From assembly GCA_002729765.1 (NCBI GenBank), contig PBYV01000024.1, positions 1 through 59,864 on the forward strand: a DNA stretch of 59,864 bases, given 5' to 3'. The notes beneath the pieces are model-generated. The model was given only the letters and a program-made list of their open reading frames with translations. It ran no database searches and was not told where the DNA came from. This stretch comes from Acidimicrobiaceae bacterium. Lineage in GTDB: Bacteria > Actinomycetota > Acidimicrobiia > Acidimicrobiales > MedAcidi-G1. Numbering within the stretch: the stretch's first letter is position 1; each line of letters begins with the position of its first letter. Shown here piece after piece: positions 37,072-49,533 of this stretch. The translations under genes were made by a program, and so were the position numbers.

Positions 37072-37371
37072 CTAAAGAGTTACCGCTGTTCCTTCATCTG
37101 AAATAACCTCACCTAGATTGTGAACAGAGGTTATTTCTGGAACTCTTTCTTTTAGAATTCTCTCAATCCCAGCTTTCATTGTTTGATCTGATGCATCACA
37201 ACTCACGCATGCGCCTATTAGTTCAACAGTAACTTCTCCAGTTTTTTCATTCACCTCATGCAACACGACATCGCCTTCGTCTGCTTGGAGCGCAGGTCTG
37301 ATAACTTCTATTACCTCTTTCACGAGCGCTTCTAGGTCTCTATCCGATTCTTCTACTGAAACATTTGTCAT
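37072..37371 (-). CDS. NifU-like (NfuA C-terminal type) Fe-S scaffold protein
   Basis: A 99-residue NifU C-terminal domain protein: LVKEVIEVIRPALQADEGDV and GEVTVELIGACVSCDASDQT with the CxxC cluster-binding pair, then MKAGIERILKERVPEI. It should hold and transfer a [4Fe-4S] cluster. ATG 37371 gives the family's usual length; the open frame extends upstream without homology. It precedes the rhomboid gene by 6 bases and is divergent from the small membrane protein at 37440. Confidence 0.9.
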   Translation of the reverse strand: MTNVSVEESDRDLEALVKEVIEVIRPALQADEGDVVLHEVNEKTGEVTVELIGACVSCDASDQTMKAGIERILKERVPEITSVHNLGEVISDEGTAVTL

Positions 37372-37439
37372 ATGTATAGTTTCGCACGAGTATTGGCTGA
37401 CCACACCTACTTCCGCGAGATTGACAATATTCTTAAGTG

Positions 37440-37622
37440 ATGAAATTCGAACATTTCTTTTTCGGCCATCAAGGTGGATGGGATGAAATTCTCCTTGTTG
37501 TAGCCCCTTTAGGTTTGCTGGCATGGCTACTGTGGGCAGCGAACCGTAAAGCAGAGAAAATGGACCCAGAAAAAAAATCAAATTTTGGGACAGAAAACGA
37601 CTCTAAATATTCTGATGATTAA
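37440..37622 (+). CDS. Small single-span membrane protein
   Basis: A 60-residue protein with a short N-terminal segment ([16 protein letters not shown]), one membrane helix ([19 protein letters not shown]) and a charged tail. The GHQGGWDE-helix arrangement suggests a conserved short actinobacterial protein rather than a chance frame. TATTCT lies 6 bases before ATG 37440, the same leaderless spacing as elsewhere here. Its tail overlaps the convergent murA end by 20 bases. No function is known to me. Confidence 0.6.
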   Translation: MKFEHFFFGHQGGWDEILLVVAPLGLLAWLLWAANRKAEKMDPEKKSNFGTENDSKYSDD

Positions 37623-38922
37623 TCAATTCTATTTTTGCCCCTAAAGAATTTAAATTGCCTACTAAATTCTGATAACCACGTTCAATGTGACTTGCAGCTC
37701 CAACTAGAGTTTCTCCTTCAGCTGCTAATCCCGCCAAAACTAGCGCCGCTCCCGCTCTTATATCGGGAGCTCTAACAGGTGCTCCTGAAAGTCTTTCGAC
37801 TCCACGAACAACAGCATGGTGCCCTTCTGCTCTGATATCTGCGCCCATTCTGATCAATTCGTCGACATAACGAAACCTTCCGGCAAAAATGTTTTCTGTC
37901 ACAATCCCTACCCCATCCGAAATCGATAAAAGGGCAACCATGAAAGGCTTATAGTCAGTGGCGACACCGGGATAAGGCAATGTAGCTAGATCTACTGATC
38001 TCAACCTCTCAGAAACGCACACACTAATACCTCCCTCAACTTGCCCAATCTCTATCCCCATCTCATGTAATTTCTCAGCGAGCATCTCCATATGTTCTAA
38101 TCGTGCTTCTTCTATAACTATCTGACCTCCGGCCATCCCTACGGCAGCCATATAGGTTGCAGCCTCAATCCGATCCGGTATTACGGTATGTTCGACAGGT
38201 GACAAGTGACCCACTCCCTCAATTTGAATAGTTGAAGTTCCTTCTCCTGTAATCTGAGCACCCATAGAATTGAGGAAATAAACTAGATCTACTATTTCAG
38301 GTTCACGTGCGGCATTTTCTATAACTGTTCCCCCTTCAGCTAATACTGCTGCCATAAGTAGATTTTCAGTAGCGCCAACGCTTGGGAAATTAAGCAATAC
38401 TTTGCCTCCGACTAGTTTTTCCACCTCGCCTTCTATGTATCCGTGGCTGTTAGTAAAGGAGGCTCCTAACTCTTCTAAACCTTTTAGGTGCATATCTATA
38501 GGTCTATGTCCAAAATCATCCCCGCCCGGTACAGATACTTTTGCTTTACCAAATCTTGCTAATAGAGGCCCTAAGACCACTATGGAAGCTCTCATTCTCT
38601 CCACTAATTCATACGGTGCTATTGGGGTCATTTCTTCAGGAATTTCTATTTGCATCACGTCTTTTTGGTGTGAAATTGAAGCACCCATTGTTTCCAACAA
38701 ATTGGCCATCCACTTAACATCGGCTATATGTGGGACATTGTTAAGTGCATAGTGTCCAGGTGCTAGTAATGAAGCTGCCATTATTTTCAATACTGAATTT
38801 TTCGCTCCAGAGACTCTCACTGTCCCGGACAACCCTGTTGACTGCTGGACGCGAACAACTGAACCTTCTTCATTATGTGAAGAAGTTGTTCCAAATTCAG
38901 AGGAAAAAGAATTACTTGCCAC
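37603..38922 (-). CDS. murA: UDP-N-acetylglucosamine 1-carboxyvinyltransferase (Asp-type, fosfomycin-resistant)
   Basis: The 439-residue enolpyruvyl transferase makes the first committed step of peptidoglycan synthesis. [17 protein letters not shown] holds the catalytic Lys and Asn, and [15 protein letters not shown] and [15 protein letters not shown] form the active-site loop. At the position of the fosfomycin-targeted Cys the residue is Asp135, as in mycobacteria, which predicts intrinsic fosfomycin resistance. The start is GTG 38922 with CATACT 6 bases upstream. About 20 extra residues precede the usual N-terminus. Confidence 0.95.
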   Translation of the reverse strand: MASNSFSSEFGTTSSHNEEGSVVRVQQSTGLSGTVRVSGAKNSVLKIMAASLLAPGHYALNNVPHIADVKWMANLLETMGASISHQKDVMQIEIPEEMTPIAPYELVERMRASIVVLGPLLARFGKAKVSVPGGDDFGHRPIDMHLKGLEELGASFTNSHGYIEGEVEKLVGGKVLLNFPSVGATENLLMAAVLAEGGTVIENAAREPEIVDLVYFLNSMGAQITGEGTSTIQIEGVGHLSPVEHTVIPDRIEAATYMAAVGMAGGQIVIEEARLEHMEMLAEKLHEMGIEIGQVEGGISVCVSERLRSVDLATLPYPGVATDYKPFMVALLSISDGVGIVTENIFAGRFRYVDELIRMGADIRAEGHHAVVRGVERLSGAPVRAPDIRAGAALVLAGLAAEGETLVGAASHIERGYQNLVGNLNSLGAKIELINHQNI

Positions 38923-39016
38923 GATTTAAGTATGCTTCGCTGTCGGCAGAGTTTGCGTTCACATGCAATTATTCAAGCAAAAACATTTAACTTGATACGA
39001 GGAAAATAGGGAAATC

Positions 39017-40564
39017 TTGTTTAAGCGAGACAAATACCTACAAATAACTAAAACACTTGATGATGAAGCTTTGGCTGCTTTACGTGAACCGCGTAATGAT
39101 TTAGTAGCTGAGAAGATTGTTGGTGAAGACAAATACGAATTGCTTCATGGTCCTTTTTCTAAATATGAAAGACATATCAGTGTCAGAAATGAATCGAAAG
39201 GCGTGAATCGAGTTGTAGAAAGTTTTTCTTGGCGGCTTTCGATTCCATTTTGGGGAGTATTCTTTTCCTTTTTAGTCGGGAAAGCATTACCTAAAAGATC
39301 AAAACCCTGGTGGTCTCCTCCTGACCGTTTAGATGAACGCTCTGCGAGGATTCTAGGAATTCTTGCCTGTATTCAGGTGATCGACGGATATCTGGGCTCT
39401 GTCATATCTCAAACAATCACATTCGCTGCTGATGAATTCGACCACAGCTCATCAGCACAAGGAATTACGCTCGCTGTTATTCGTGTCGGAATTCTAATCT
39501 CTCTTGGCGTTCTTGTAATTGCTGACAAGAAGGGTCGCAGAAACATTCTTCTGCTAACCCTCATACTCGCAGTCTTAGCAACAGCTTTAGGATCAGTCTC
39601 TCCTAACTTCTGGTTTCTTGGGAGTACTCAGTTAGTTGCGCGTGGTTTGACTACAGGAATGGGAATTCTGATTGGAGTTATTGCAGCTGAAGAGTTACCG
39701 AAAGGTTCCAGAGCTTATGGAGTAAGCATGTTGTCGTTATCTGCTGCTTTGGGGGCAGGGATTTCTGTTTGGGTATTACCAATCGCTGATCTGAACCAAA
39801 AAGGTTGGAGGGTTGTGTATCTGGTGCCTCTCCTATTTCTGCCAGCTTTGATGAGAATCAGTAAGAACCTACCGGAATCACTTCGTTATAAAGCCAACTC
39901 TATAATTGTCCAACCTGAAACTTCTAATATAAAAAGCAGAATAGAAAAAGAGCCTTTTATAAATAAGCGTCTCTTGTTGTTGGCTGGTGTTGGTTTTTTG
40001 CTTTTAGTCTTTGCTGCGCCCGCTTCGCAATTCCAAAATGATTTCCTTCGGGAACACAGGGGGTACTCCGCTTCTGGAATAACCGCTTACTGGCTTCTGA
40101 CTTCGACTCCAGCGGGAATAGCAATATTTCTAGCTGGACGTTTCGCTGATACCCACGGCAGGAAAAAAATTGCAACATCAGGGCTTTTAGGAGGGACAGT
40201 ATTTATTGTTCTTAGTTACTATTCTTCGGGATTATTAATGTGGGCTAGTCATTTGTTCGGTGCCGTACTTGGGTCACTTACAGTTGCATTAGGTGTTTAT
40301 GGCCCTGAGCTTTTTTCAACAAAGCAGAGAGCCAGATCAAATGGTGTCATTGTCGCATTTGGTGTGTTGGGAAGCGCTTCAGGACTTTTGTTAGTGGGGT
40401 ATATGACTGATTTATTTGACAACTATGGTCACGCTTTCGCACTTGTTGCTGCTGGTCCCCTTTTAGCAGCATTGCTAGTAATAAGTAAATTTCCTGAAAC
40501 TGCGAGAGTTGAACTTGAAGACCTGAATCCTGGAGATGTAAGCCCAAAAATTTCTGAAAGTTAG
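39017..40564 (+). CDS. Major facilitator superfamily transporter with N-terminal cytoplasmic extension
   Basis: A 515-residue MFS transporter. About 110 residues of mainly hydrophilic sequence (with one possible short helix near 80) precede the 12 membrane spans; the family loop motif appears as DKKGRRN after TM2 and again as DTHGRKK in the second half. Sugar/organic acid or drug transporters share this fold; the second-half PETARVELEDL resembles the sugar porter tail. TTG 39017 follows AGGG by 6 bases. The substrate is not predictable. Confidence 0.85.
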   Translation: MFKRDKYLQITKTLDDEALAALREPRNDLVAEKIVGEDKYELLHGPFSKYERHISVRNESKGVNRVVESFSWRLSIPFWGVFFSFLVGKALPKRSKPWWSPPDRLDERSARILGILACIQVIDGYLGSVISQTITFAADEFDHSSSAQGITLAVIRVGILISLGVLVIADKKGRRNILLLTLILAVLATALGSVSPNFWFLGSTQLVARGLTTGMGILIGVIAAEELPKGSRAYGVSMLSLSAALGAGISVWVLPIADLNQKGWRVVYLVPLLFLPALMRISKNLPESLRYKANSIIVQPETSNIKSRIEKEPFINKRLLLLAGVGFLLLVFAAPASQFQNDFLREHRGYSASGITAYWLLTSTPAGIAIFLAGRFADTHGRKKIATSGLLGGTVFIVLSYYSSGLLMWASHLFGAVLGSLTVALGVYGPELFSTKQRARSNGVIVAFGVLGSASGLLLVGYMTDLFDNYGHAFALVAAGPLLAALLVISKFPETARVELEDLNPGDVSPKISES

Positions 40565-40571
40565 TTAACGC

Positions 40572-41135
40572 CTATAAAGAAGCCGCCCACGCTTTTATTT
40601 CGCCACTAATAGCTTCATCTAAATTCGCTAAATCATGGCGAGCCCCTTCGAACCATTTAGTTGTTACGGGGCCTCTGATCTTTTTCAAATGTTTTTTAAA
40701 CTCTGCTTTTGAGCCGAATGGGTCCTTATCACCGGAAATGAATAAACATGGAATGTCTACTTTGTCGAAATGCTCTATTCGAAGATTTTCTGGTTTCTTA
40801 GGTGGATGTAATGGATAACTGATCAGAATTAATCCACTGGCTGGAAGTCCTTCCGCAACAGCCATTGAGCACATGCGGCCACCCATACTTCTTCCTCCTA
40901 GTAGAAGATTAGCTGGTTTTATGCCATATTTTTTACTCATTGATTCAGATGCTTTAACTATTGAATCAATTAACTTGGGAGCTCGATCAGGAAAGTGTCG
41001 ACCTGCTTTTCTATAGGGGAAGTTAATTCTCTTGACGGGTAGTGGTGCCATCTTTTTTTCAATGCTTAACAAACTTGAATGAGTTCGGTCACTTCCTGCA
41101 CCATGGGTCAACAAAATTCCTGCTGGAGAAGCCAT
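40572..41135 (-). CDS. Alpha/beta hydrolase (KANL3/Tex30, dienelactone hydrolase-like)
   Basis: A 187-residue small alpha/beta hydrolase. LLTHGAGSDRTHSSL is the oxyanion loop, GGRSMGGRMCSMAVAEGL the nucleophile elbow (Ser), ISGDKDPFGSKAEF the acidic residue strand and GARHDLAN the catalytic His. This is the Tex30/KANL3-like group of COG3571-type hydrolases. ATG 41135 has TACGAT 6 bases upstream. It is convergent with the MFS gene and divergent from the desaturase. The substrate is unknown. Confidence 0.85.
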   Translation of the reverse strand: MASPAGILLTHGAGSDRTHSSLLSIEKKMAPLPVKRINFPYRKAGRHFPDRAPKLIDSIVKASESMSKKYGIKPANLLLGGRSMGGRMCSMAVAEGLPASGLILISYPLHPPKKPENLRIEHFDKVDIPCLFISGDKDPFGSKAEFKKHLKKIRGPVTTKWFEGARHDLANLDEAISGEIKAWAASL

Positions 41136-41204
41136 TTATTGATCGTACGTTGATGTTTCAACTAGTTGGTGGAATGTACTAACCATTAATAGGTAACATT
41201 TCTT

Positions 41205-42185
41205 ATGGAAGAAAATCCGTCACATGCTGAAATGCTCACCTCTATGACTGGTGGAATGGTGACACCTACCAGGGAATTCACCGGCAGTGATCGTCTGCAC
41301 TCTAATGGAAAACCAAAAAATGGTTTCCGAGATGCCTTAAGAAAAATTCCAAACTTTAGAAACTCTTTATCAGTAATACTGTCCTTGTCATTGCCGCCCT
41401 TAATCGTTTGGGTGGCAACGATCTACAATCAGCCTTTAGTTTGGATTTTTTCGATTTTGGGAATGGGTATAGCGCAGAATCGACTTTTTATAATTCATCA
41501 TGAAGCAGCTCATCGTTTGCTTTTCTCTAATCGGAAAATTAACGACATGGTTGGCATCCGTTTCATAGGTTGGCTTGCTTTTGGTTCAGGAAGCCATGGT
41601 TATCGAATAGGTCATCTCAGACACCACAGAGATGAATTCGGTCCAGAAGAACCAGATTTTATCCTTTATAGCTTTTATCCAATTTCTAAAAGTTCTATGC
41701 GTAGAAAGCTACTGAGAGATTTGAGCGGTATCTCAGCTTTCAGGATTTTACGCCCTAGATTTGAAAGACTGAATGAATCCAGACATTTGCGTTTAACGAT
41801 TTCTTTTCTTTTTGGTCAACTAACAATCGCTGCTTTATTTTGGTTTTTCAGCAATTTAACGATGTACTTTTTCTTTTGGATACTCCCTTGGACGTGCGTA
41901 TATCAACTTCTGAATAGAGTTCGCGCAATCAGTGAACATGGCGGAATGACTCAATCAGCAGATAGGCGTGAGACAACGCATTACGTTCGACAAAACCGCT
42001 TGGCCAAGTTTTTTATTGTTCCTTTTAACGTTGGTTACCATTTAGCCCATCATGTTGACATGTTGGTTCCCTATAAAAATCTGCCTCTTCTAGATAAAGC
42101 ACTTATAGAAGACGGGTACGTATCGTCTGATCATATTTGGCTTAACTACCGTTCTCTCTGGAAAGCCTTGGTTACGAAAAACTAA
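41205..42185 (+). CDS. Fatty acid desaturase-family membrane protein
   Basis: A 326-residue membrane-bound di-iron enzyme with four hydrophobic spans and the three histidine boxes: HHEAAH, HLRHHR and HLAHH. Additional EHGG (as in SEHGG) lies before the last box, as in many desaturases and hydroxylases. It would introduce a double bond, or a hydroxyl group, into a lipid or carotenoid. TAACAT stands 5 bases before ATG 41205. It ends 3 bases from the convergent thioesterase. Confidence 0.87.
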   Translation: MEENPSHAEMLTSMTGGMVTPTREFTGSDRLHSNGKPKNGFRDALRKIPNFRNSLSVILSLSLPPLIVWVATIYNQPLVWIFSILGMGIAQNRLFIIHHEAAHRLLFSNRKINDMVGIRFIGWLAFGSGSHGYRIGHLRHHRDEFGPEEPDFILYSFYPISKSSMRRKLLRDLSGISAFRILRPRFERLNESRHLRLTISFLFGQLTIAALFWFFSNLTMYFFFWILPWTCVYQLLNRVRAISEHGGMTQSADRRETTHYVRQNRLAKFFIVPFNVGYHLAHHVDMLVPYKNLPLLDKALIEDGYVSSDHIWLNYRSLWKALVTKN

Positions 42186-42188
42186 TTA

Positions 42189-42614
42189 TCAAGTATCTAT
42201 GACTGCGAAAGTACCGGTAGACACTGCTACTAATTCACTTTCAGATCCACCATGCACACGCGCTTCAAGAGTAACGACTCTCTTGCCTGCCTTCAGCACT
42301 GAAATCTGAGCGGTTATTTCACCATGAGTTACAGGCCGCAAAAATCGTGTTGAAATTTCAATCGACGCACAGTATTGGTTTTCCTTAAGAATGGAAAACA
42401 CTGCTTTACCCATAGCGGTATCAATCAATGTAAAAATCACACCACCGGCGACCACACCATTGGGGTTGTGATGGCACTCCTTTATGTCTAAAACAGCAGT
42501 AACTTCGCCATGGGATAGGACTTCAAGATCAAAACCTAAATATTCAGCTAATGGAAACTCTCCATATTCCAAGTCGGACACTCCACTTCTATTCTCGGAA
42601 TCAATACCATCCAT
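42189..42614 (-). CDS. PaaI-type hotdog thioesterase
   Basis: A 141-residue single hotdog domain of the PaaI/4HBT group. CHHNPNGVVAGGVIFTLIDTAMGKAV has the HN..GxxxGG...D arrangement of the active-site helix. It should hydrolyse a small acyl- or aryl-CoA. AGAGAGAG before ATG 42614 serves as Shine-Dalgarno. It follows the hypothetical protein at 42630 by 15 bases on the same strand and may be co-transcribed. Confidence 0.88.
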   Translation of the reverse strand: MDGIDSENRSGVSDLEYGEFPLAEYLGFDLEVLSHGEVTAVLDIKECHHNPNGVVAGGVIFTLIDTAMGKAVFSILKENQYCASIEISTRFLRPVTHGEITAQISVLKAGKRVVTLEARVHGGSESELVAVSTGTFAVIDT

Positions 42615-42629
42615 ATTTACTCTCTCTCT

Positions 42630-43385
42630 TTAGATCAAACTCCGCAAAGTTTCAGAAAGTCCACTTGCTTGGGATCTTATTTCTTCTTCATCTCCCGAAC
42701 CTTCTGACAATAGCCCAACTAAATCATTCGCTCTTTTTCCAATTTCGTCCCATAGATTTGCTTCAATTCCAAAAGGGGGTCGGTGCTCCACAAGCAATGG
42801 GGTTAAGCGTAATATTTCACCCACTCCAGTGTCATCTCGATGATCACGTCTAAGTCGGTCGCATGAAACAAAAACTTCAGTCAAAAGCGAGTTCGCATCC
42901 AAGCCATCAAGTTCAGGACGCTCATCATTAACAACTTGAAAAGCGTCAAGAGCAGTTTCAATAGCCTCTTCATCAGAAGCCTGAACTACAAGACTCCCTT
43001 CGTCACTAAATTCATAAGGAATTCCTAGGCGAACCAGTAAAGAACCGAAGGAAGCTTGTTCTGAATCTGACCACCCTGATGTTTCGTATTCTATTGTTTC
43101 GGCATCTGCCTCAAGCGTTGGTAAAGAAGTTGATTCTGCTTCTTCAATCAACTGGTCCGCGACTTCCTCATCTTCTTCGCGAACTACCAAGGTAGCCCCC
43201 TGCCAGACATGAGGAACCTCTTTTAATATGAGAAGTTGATCCAACACCAACCGGGTTTCACCCGCCCATTCGTGCAATTCATATTCAATTTCAGCAGCTG
43301 AATCTGAATCAATTGTTTCCCCATCTTCAACCACTTCAGGCTGTTCGTTTGTTTCGCTTTCAGTTTGCCTTTTTCCCCATTTCAT
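42630..43385 (-). CDS. Acidic hypothetical protein with internal duplication
   Basis: A 251-residue, strongly acidic soluble protein without signal peptide or membrane helix. Residues 34-84 and 99-150 repeat each other (EYELHEW... and EYETSGW..., each with LL..L.VP/IP and LVV...DEE), forming two small alpha/beta modules that look like the DUF2007-like signal-transducing fold, each followed by an acidic linker. The C-terminal 90 residues are helical and contain ELDGLDANSLLTEVFVSCDR. I do not recognise the family. AGGATAAGAGA precedes ATG 43385. It is divergent from glpX. Confidence 0.7.
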   Translation of the reverse strand: MKWGKRQTESETNEQPEVVEDGETIDSDSAAEIEYELHEWAGETRLVLDQLLILKEVPHVWQGATLVVREEDEEVADQLIEEAESTSLPTLEADAETIEYETSGWSDSEQASFGSLLVRLGIPYEFSDEGSLVVQASDEEAIETALDAFQVVNDERPELDGLDANSLLTEVFVSCDRLRRDHRDDTGVGEILRLTPLLVEHRPPFGIEANLWDEIGKRANDLVGLLSEGSGDEEEIRSQASGLSETLRSLI

Positions 43386-43485
43386 TCTCTTATCCTGACA
43401 CCTTTCTCTATTAAAAAGCTAAACCGCCGATAATCCTTTCAGCGAAATGCACAAGAACTTCCCTAAGGCGCTAGCGTCGCATTTA

Positions 43486-44463
43486 ATGAGTAAAAAAGTT
43501 CAAACCCCAGACAGGAATCTCGCATTAGAGCTCGTAAGAGTAACCGAAGCTGCCGCCTTAGTCGCAGCTAGATGGATGGGCAGAGGAGACAAAGAAGGTG
43601 CCGATGGTGGAGCTGTCAATGCCATGCGTAGTGTACTGGACACTGTAAACATGGACGGGATAGTTGTTATTGGTGAAGGCGAAAAAGATGAAGCACCGAT
43701 GCTCGCTAATGGGGAAGAATGTGGAAATGGCAGTGGTCCTGAAACAGATATTGCCGTTGACCCAATAGATGGAACAACACTTACAGCTCTTGGCAGGGCA
43801 AATGCAATTTCAGTTATAGCCGTTAGCGACAAGGGGACAATGTTTGATCCTGGGCCTTGTGTGTATATGGAGAAAATTGCTGTAGGGCCTGGATGTTCTG
43901 ATGCAATAGATCTAGCAAAATCCCCAACTGAAAATCTTCAACATATTGCAGAAGCTAAGAATAAAACTGTCAGAGACCTAACTGCGGTAATTTTAGACCG
44001 CGATAGGCATTCGGATCTCATTTCTGAAGTACGTGAAGCGGGTGCGAGAATACGTCTAATTTCTGATGGTGATGTAGCGGGTGCAATTTCCACTGCATGG
44101 CCTGAGTCGGGTGCGGATGTTCTTTTCGGTATTGGAGGTACACCTGAAGGAGTTATCTCTGCTGCTGCTTTGAAATGCATGGGTGGATCCCTTCAAGGGC
44201 GTTTATGGCCACGTAACGAAAAGGAAAGAAAAGCCGCTGAAGAACTAGGTTATGATTTGGAAAGAATTTTGGATCTCGATGACCTAGTGTCAGGTAATAA
44301 CTGTTTTTTTGCAGCTACTGGCATTACGGATGGCGACCTTCTTGAAGGCGTAAGATATGCAGAAGGAATGGCTCATACAGAGTCTCTTGTTATGCGCTCC
44401 AAGTCCGGAACTGTAAGGCTTATTAAAGCTCATCACCGATTAGATGATCTTGAGGATATTTAG
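43486..44463 (+). CDS. glpX: Fructose-1,6-bisphosphatase class II (GlpX)
   Basis: A 325-residue Glp[24 protein letters not shown] starts the fold, [27 protein letters not shown] hold the metal-binding acidic residues, and [17 protein letters not shown] the substrate loop. It dephosphorylates fructose 1,6-bisphosphate in gluconeogenesis, as expected of a cell growing on lipids or organic acids. ATG 43486 has TAGCGT 8 bases upstream and matches the family N-terminus; ATG 43447 would add 13 residues. The gene is convergent with the ATP synthase operon. Confidence 0.94.
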   Translation: MSKKVQTPDRNLALELVRVTEAAALVAARWMGRGDKEGADGGAVNAMRSVLDTVNMDGIVVIGEGEKDEAPMLANGEECGNGSGPETDIAVDPIDGTTLTALGRANAISVIAVSDKGTMFDPGPCVYMEKIAVGPGCSDAIDLAKSPTENLQHIAEAKNKTVRDLTAVILDRDRHSDLISEVREAGARIRLISDGDVAGAISTAWPESGADVLFGIGGTPEGVISAAALKCMGGSLQGRLWPRNEKERKAAEELGYDLERILDLDDLVSGNNCFFAATGITDGDLLEGVRYAEGMAHTESLVMRSKSGTVRLIKAHHRLDDLEDI

Positions 44464-44493
44464 AAGTAACGAAATCTAGAGCAGATTTCCTTT

Positions 44494-44892
44494 TTACACC
44501 TCTACTCCTCCAACGCGGAGTCTCACTTCGGATCTTTCGAGAGAAGCAAGAGCTTCTTCATTCTCATTGTCTGATGAAATCAACTCCTGGGCTGCCGAAC
44601 GGGCTGCCTGCGCCCTTTCAATATCAATCTCTTCAACAGCTTCAGAAACATCGGACAAAATACTTACTTTTGTCCCTGCGACTTGAACAAACCCTCTGTG
44701 AACAGCAAACACATCCCTCTCACCATCTGGCCTTATCACTTCAACTGACCAGACTGAAAGGACACCAATAAATGGAACATGTCCAGGTTGAAAAGCTATG
44801 TCCCCACCTTCAACAGTCCGAGCGATCACCATCTCCGCCTCGCCACTGTATGAAATAGATTCCGGCGATACCAGCTCTACTTGAAAAGTCAT
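44494..44892 (-). CDS. atpC: ATP synthase F1 epsilon subunit
   Basis: A 132-residue epsilon subunit: N-terminal beta-sandwich (VELVSPESISYSGEAEMVIART, GDIAFQPGHVPFIGVL) and a helical C-terminal region (IDIERAQAARSAAQELIS) that can inhibit ATP hydrolysis. It is the last gene of the atp operon, 5 bases after atpD. Confidence 0.95.
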   Translation of the reverse strand: MTFQVELVSPESISYSGEAEMVIARTVEGGDIAFQPGHVPFIGVLSVWSVEVIRPDGERDVFAVHRGFVQVAGTKVSILSDVSEAVEEIDIERAQAARSAAQELISSDNENEEALASLERSEVRLRVGGVEV

Positions 44893-44897
44893 AACTT

Positions 44898-47296
<2,399 letters not shown>

Positions 47297-47357
47297 TAGC
47301 AGCTCTCCAACATGCCGAAAATTCCAACGCTTTGTTGGCTTAGGGAAATACTTTTCA

Positions 47358-48971
47358 CTAGGCCTCCGAAATGTCTTCTTCAGGCAGGGTCGTCTCTGCA
47401 TCAACAATGTTGGAATCTGTATCAGCAAACTCTGCATCTGGTGTCGCCTGAGTAGCGTTTGTTCCTTCGAATTGATCTGAAAAAGCTGCGATTGCTGCCT
47501 CAAAAGCTGACTCATCTTCTAAGTTTCCTGATTCACGTATTTCATTCAAAATTGCTGCATGACGCGTCCTGAACCAGTCAAGTAGTTCTGATTCAAATCT
47601 ACTTACATCAGCTATTTCAACGTTGTCCAAATGGCCTCTGGTTCCAGCCCAGATAGAAACCACTTGCTCTTCAACTAGTAAGGGTGAGTTTAATCCTTGT
47701 TTCAACAACTCTGTTAACCGGTAGCCCCGGTCGAGTTGAGCTTGAGAAACTGCATCTAAATCAGATCCAAACGCTGCAAAAGACTCCAATTCACGGAATT
47801 GCTGCAGGTCAGATTTTAGAGTTCCTACTGCATTTTTCATTGCCTTTACTTGAGCTGCAGAACCAACTCGAGAAACAGAAATGCCTACATCAATTGCAGG
47901 TCTTATACCTGATTTGAAGAGATCGTCTTGCAGGAATATCTGACCATCCGTAATGGAAATAACATTGGTAGGAATGAAAGCAGAAACATCTCCAGCTTTC
48001 GTTTCAATTACGGGTAAAGCTGTTAAAGAACCAGCCCCCATGTCATCGCTTAGCTTAGCTGCACGCTCCAAGAGCCTGCTATGTAGATAGAAGACATCTC
48101 CTGGATATGCCTCTCTTCCAGGAGGGCGTCTAAGCAGCAGAGACATCTGCCTATATGCTTCAGCCTGTTTCGATAAGTCGTCGTAAACAGCTAAAGCGTG
48201 TTCACCGTTATCCATCCAATGCTGGCCAATCGCGCAACCAGCATATGGCGCAAGATACTTGAAAGGAGCAGGGTCTGAAGCTGGCGCAACAACCACAACT
48301 GTGTAGTCCATAGCACCATGAGATTCCAAAACTGCAACATTTTGTGCGACAGTAGAAGCTTTCTGACCAATAGCCACATAGACGCATTTCATGCCTTGAC
48401 CTGCTTGATTAATAATTGTGTCAATAGCAATAGTTGTTTTTCCGGTTTTTCGGTCACCAATTATGAGTTCGCGTTGACCACGCCCAATAGGTACCAGTGA
48501 ATCAATTGCTTTAATTCCGGTCTGCATTGGTTCATGAACAGGCTTACGTCCCATGATCCCTGGAGCTTGAATCTCCATACGTCTTGGCTCTGTGTTGGTT
48601 AGTGGACCTTTACCATCGATTGGTTCGCCAAGGGCATTCACTACACGTCCTAAAAGGCCGTCACCCACTGGTAAAGAAAGGATGTCACCGGTGGCACGGA
48701 CAGTCTGGCCTTCTTCAATGTCATCGACTTCTCCAAGGACCACTGCACCAATTGAACCCTCGTCTAGATTCAGAGCTAGCCCAAGAGTTCCACTCTCAAA
48801 CTGCAATAACTCATTTACTGCCGCGTCGGGCAAACCTGAGACTCTGGCAATGCCGTCTCCCACTTCAAGCACTCTTCCCACCTGGCTTTGTTCTAAGCCA
48901 GGTTCAAAACCTTCTAGGTTTTTCTGGATTGATGCAGCTATGTCAGCGGTGCTGATTGTCAATTCAGTCAT
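47358..48971 (-). CDS. atpA: ATP synthase F1 alpha subunit
   Basis: The 537-residue non-catalytic nucleotide-binding subunit. [18 protein letters not shown] is the P-loop, and [29 protein letters not shown] the conserved alpha-subunit signature region. The C-terminus is extended by about 25 acidic residues ([19 protein letters not shown]...) compared with E. coli, as in other actinobacteria. Confidence 0.98.
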   Translation of the reverse strand: MTELTISTADIAASIQKNLEGFEPGLEQSQVGRVLEVGDGIARVSGLPDAAVNELLQFESGTLGLALNLDEGSIGAVVLGEVDDIEEGQTVRATGDILSLPVGDGLLGRVVNALGEPIDGKGPLTNTEPRRMEIQAPGIMGRKPVHEPMQTGIKAIDSLVPIGRGQRELIIGDRKTGKTTIAIDTIINQAGQGMKCVYVAIGQKASTVAQNVAVLESHGAMDYTVVVVAPASDPAPFKYLAPYAGCAIGQHWMDNGEHALAVYDDLSKQAEAYRQMSLLLRRPPGREAYPGDVFYLHSRLLERAAKLSDDMGAGSLTALPVIETKAGDVSAFIPTNVISITDGQIFLQDDLFKSGIRPAIDVGISVSRVGSAAQVKAMKNAVGTLKSDLQQFRELESFAAFGSDLDAVSQAQLDRGYRLTELLKQGLNSPLLVEEQVVSIWAGTRGHLDNVEIADVSRFESELLDWFRTRHAAILNEIRESGNLEDESAFEAAIAAFSDQFEGTNATQATPDAEFADTDSNIVDAETTLPEEDISEA

Positions 48972-49000
48972 GTTTCTCTCTCGTCTCGATTACTTTCTTC

Positions 49001-49531
49001 CTACCGGAAATTCTCACGAAGTTGGTTCAAACGGCGACGGACGCTGCCATCAATAATGTCATCACCAATCTCTGTTACTAATCCACCTATTACAGATGGG
49101 TCAATTACTACTTTTACTTCAACGTCTTTATTAGTAGCTCCACTTAATGCTGCTACTAATTTGTCTTTTTGACTGTCATCTAGTTCAACTGCGGAACGAA
49201 CCGTAGCGACCGTTTTATTTCTAGAAGCTGCACTTCGTTCAATAAATGCATCAACGATGCTAGATAAACGTGCAGATCGCCCTGAAGCAACGATCATCGA
49301 TACCAATGCCTTAGTTGTTGAGCAAGCCGATCCTCCTAATAGGTCTTCGACAATCTGCTGCCTGCGATCAACTGGTAGGGAGGAATCATCCAAAGTTGCT
49401 TGGAGATTCTCATCTGAGTTTAATGCTTGTGAGAATCGAAATAATTCGTCTTCAACAGTCGGCAAAACATTATTTGCTGCCGCAACAGCAAACAAAGCAT
49501 CAGCGTAACCAGCAATTGCATTATCAGACAT
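49001..49531 (-). CDS. atpH: ATP synthase F1 delta subunit
   Basis: A 176-residue OSCP/delta subunit linking F1 to the b stalk: AIAGYADALFAVAAANNVL at the N-terminus and the conserved VKVVIDPSVIGGLVTEIGDD with DGSVRRRLNQLRE at the C-terminus. Unlike Mycobacterium, it is a separate gene and not fused to a second b subunit. It starts 2 bases after atpF ends. Confidence 0.95.
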   Translation of the reverse strand: MSDNAIAGYADALFAVAAANNVLPTVEDELFRFSQALNSDENLQATLDDSSLPVDRRQQIVEDLLGGSACSTTKALVSMIVASGRSARLSSIVDAFIERSAASRNKTVATVRSAVELDDSQKDKLVAALSGATNKDVEVKVVIDPSVIGGLVTEIGDDIIDGSVRRRLNQLRENFR

Positions 49532-49533
49532 TG

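Noticed and set aside
47297-47515. N-terminal extension of AtpG to 47515
   Set aside because: It overlaps the end of atpA in another frame and gives low-complexity Q/L/R sequence; ATG 47296 has a good Shine-Dalgarno and the conserved gamma start.
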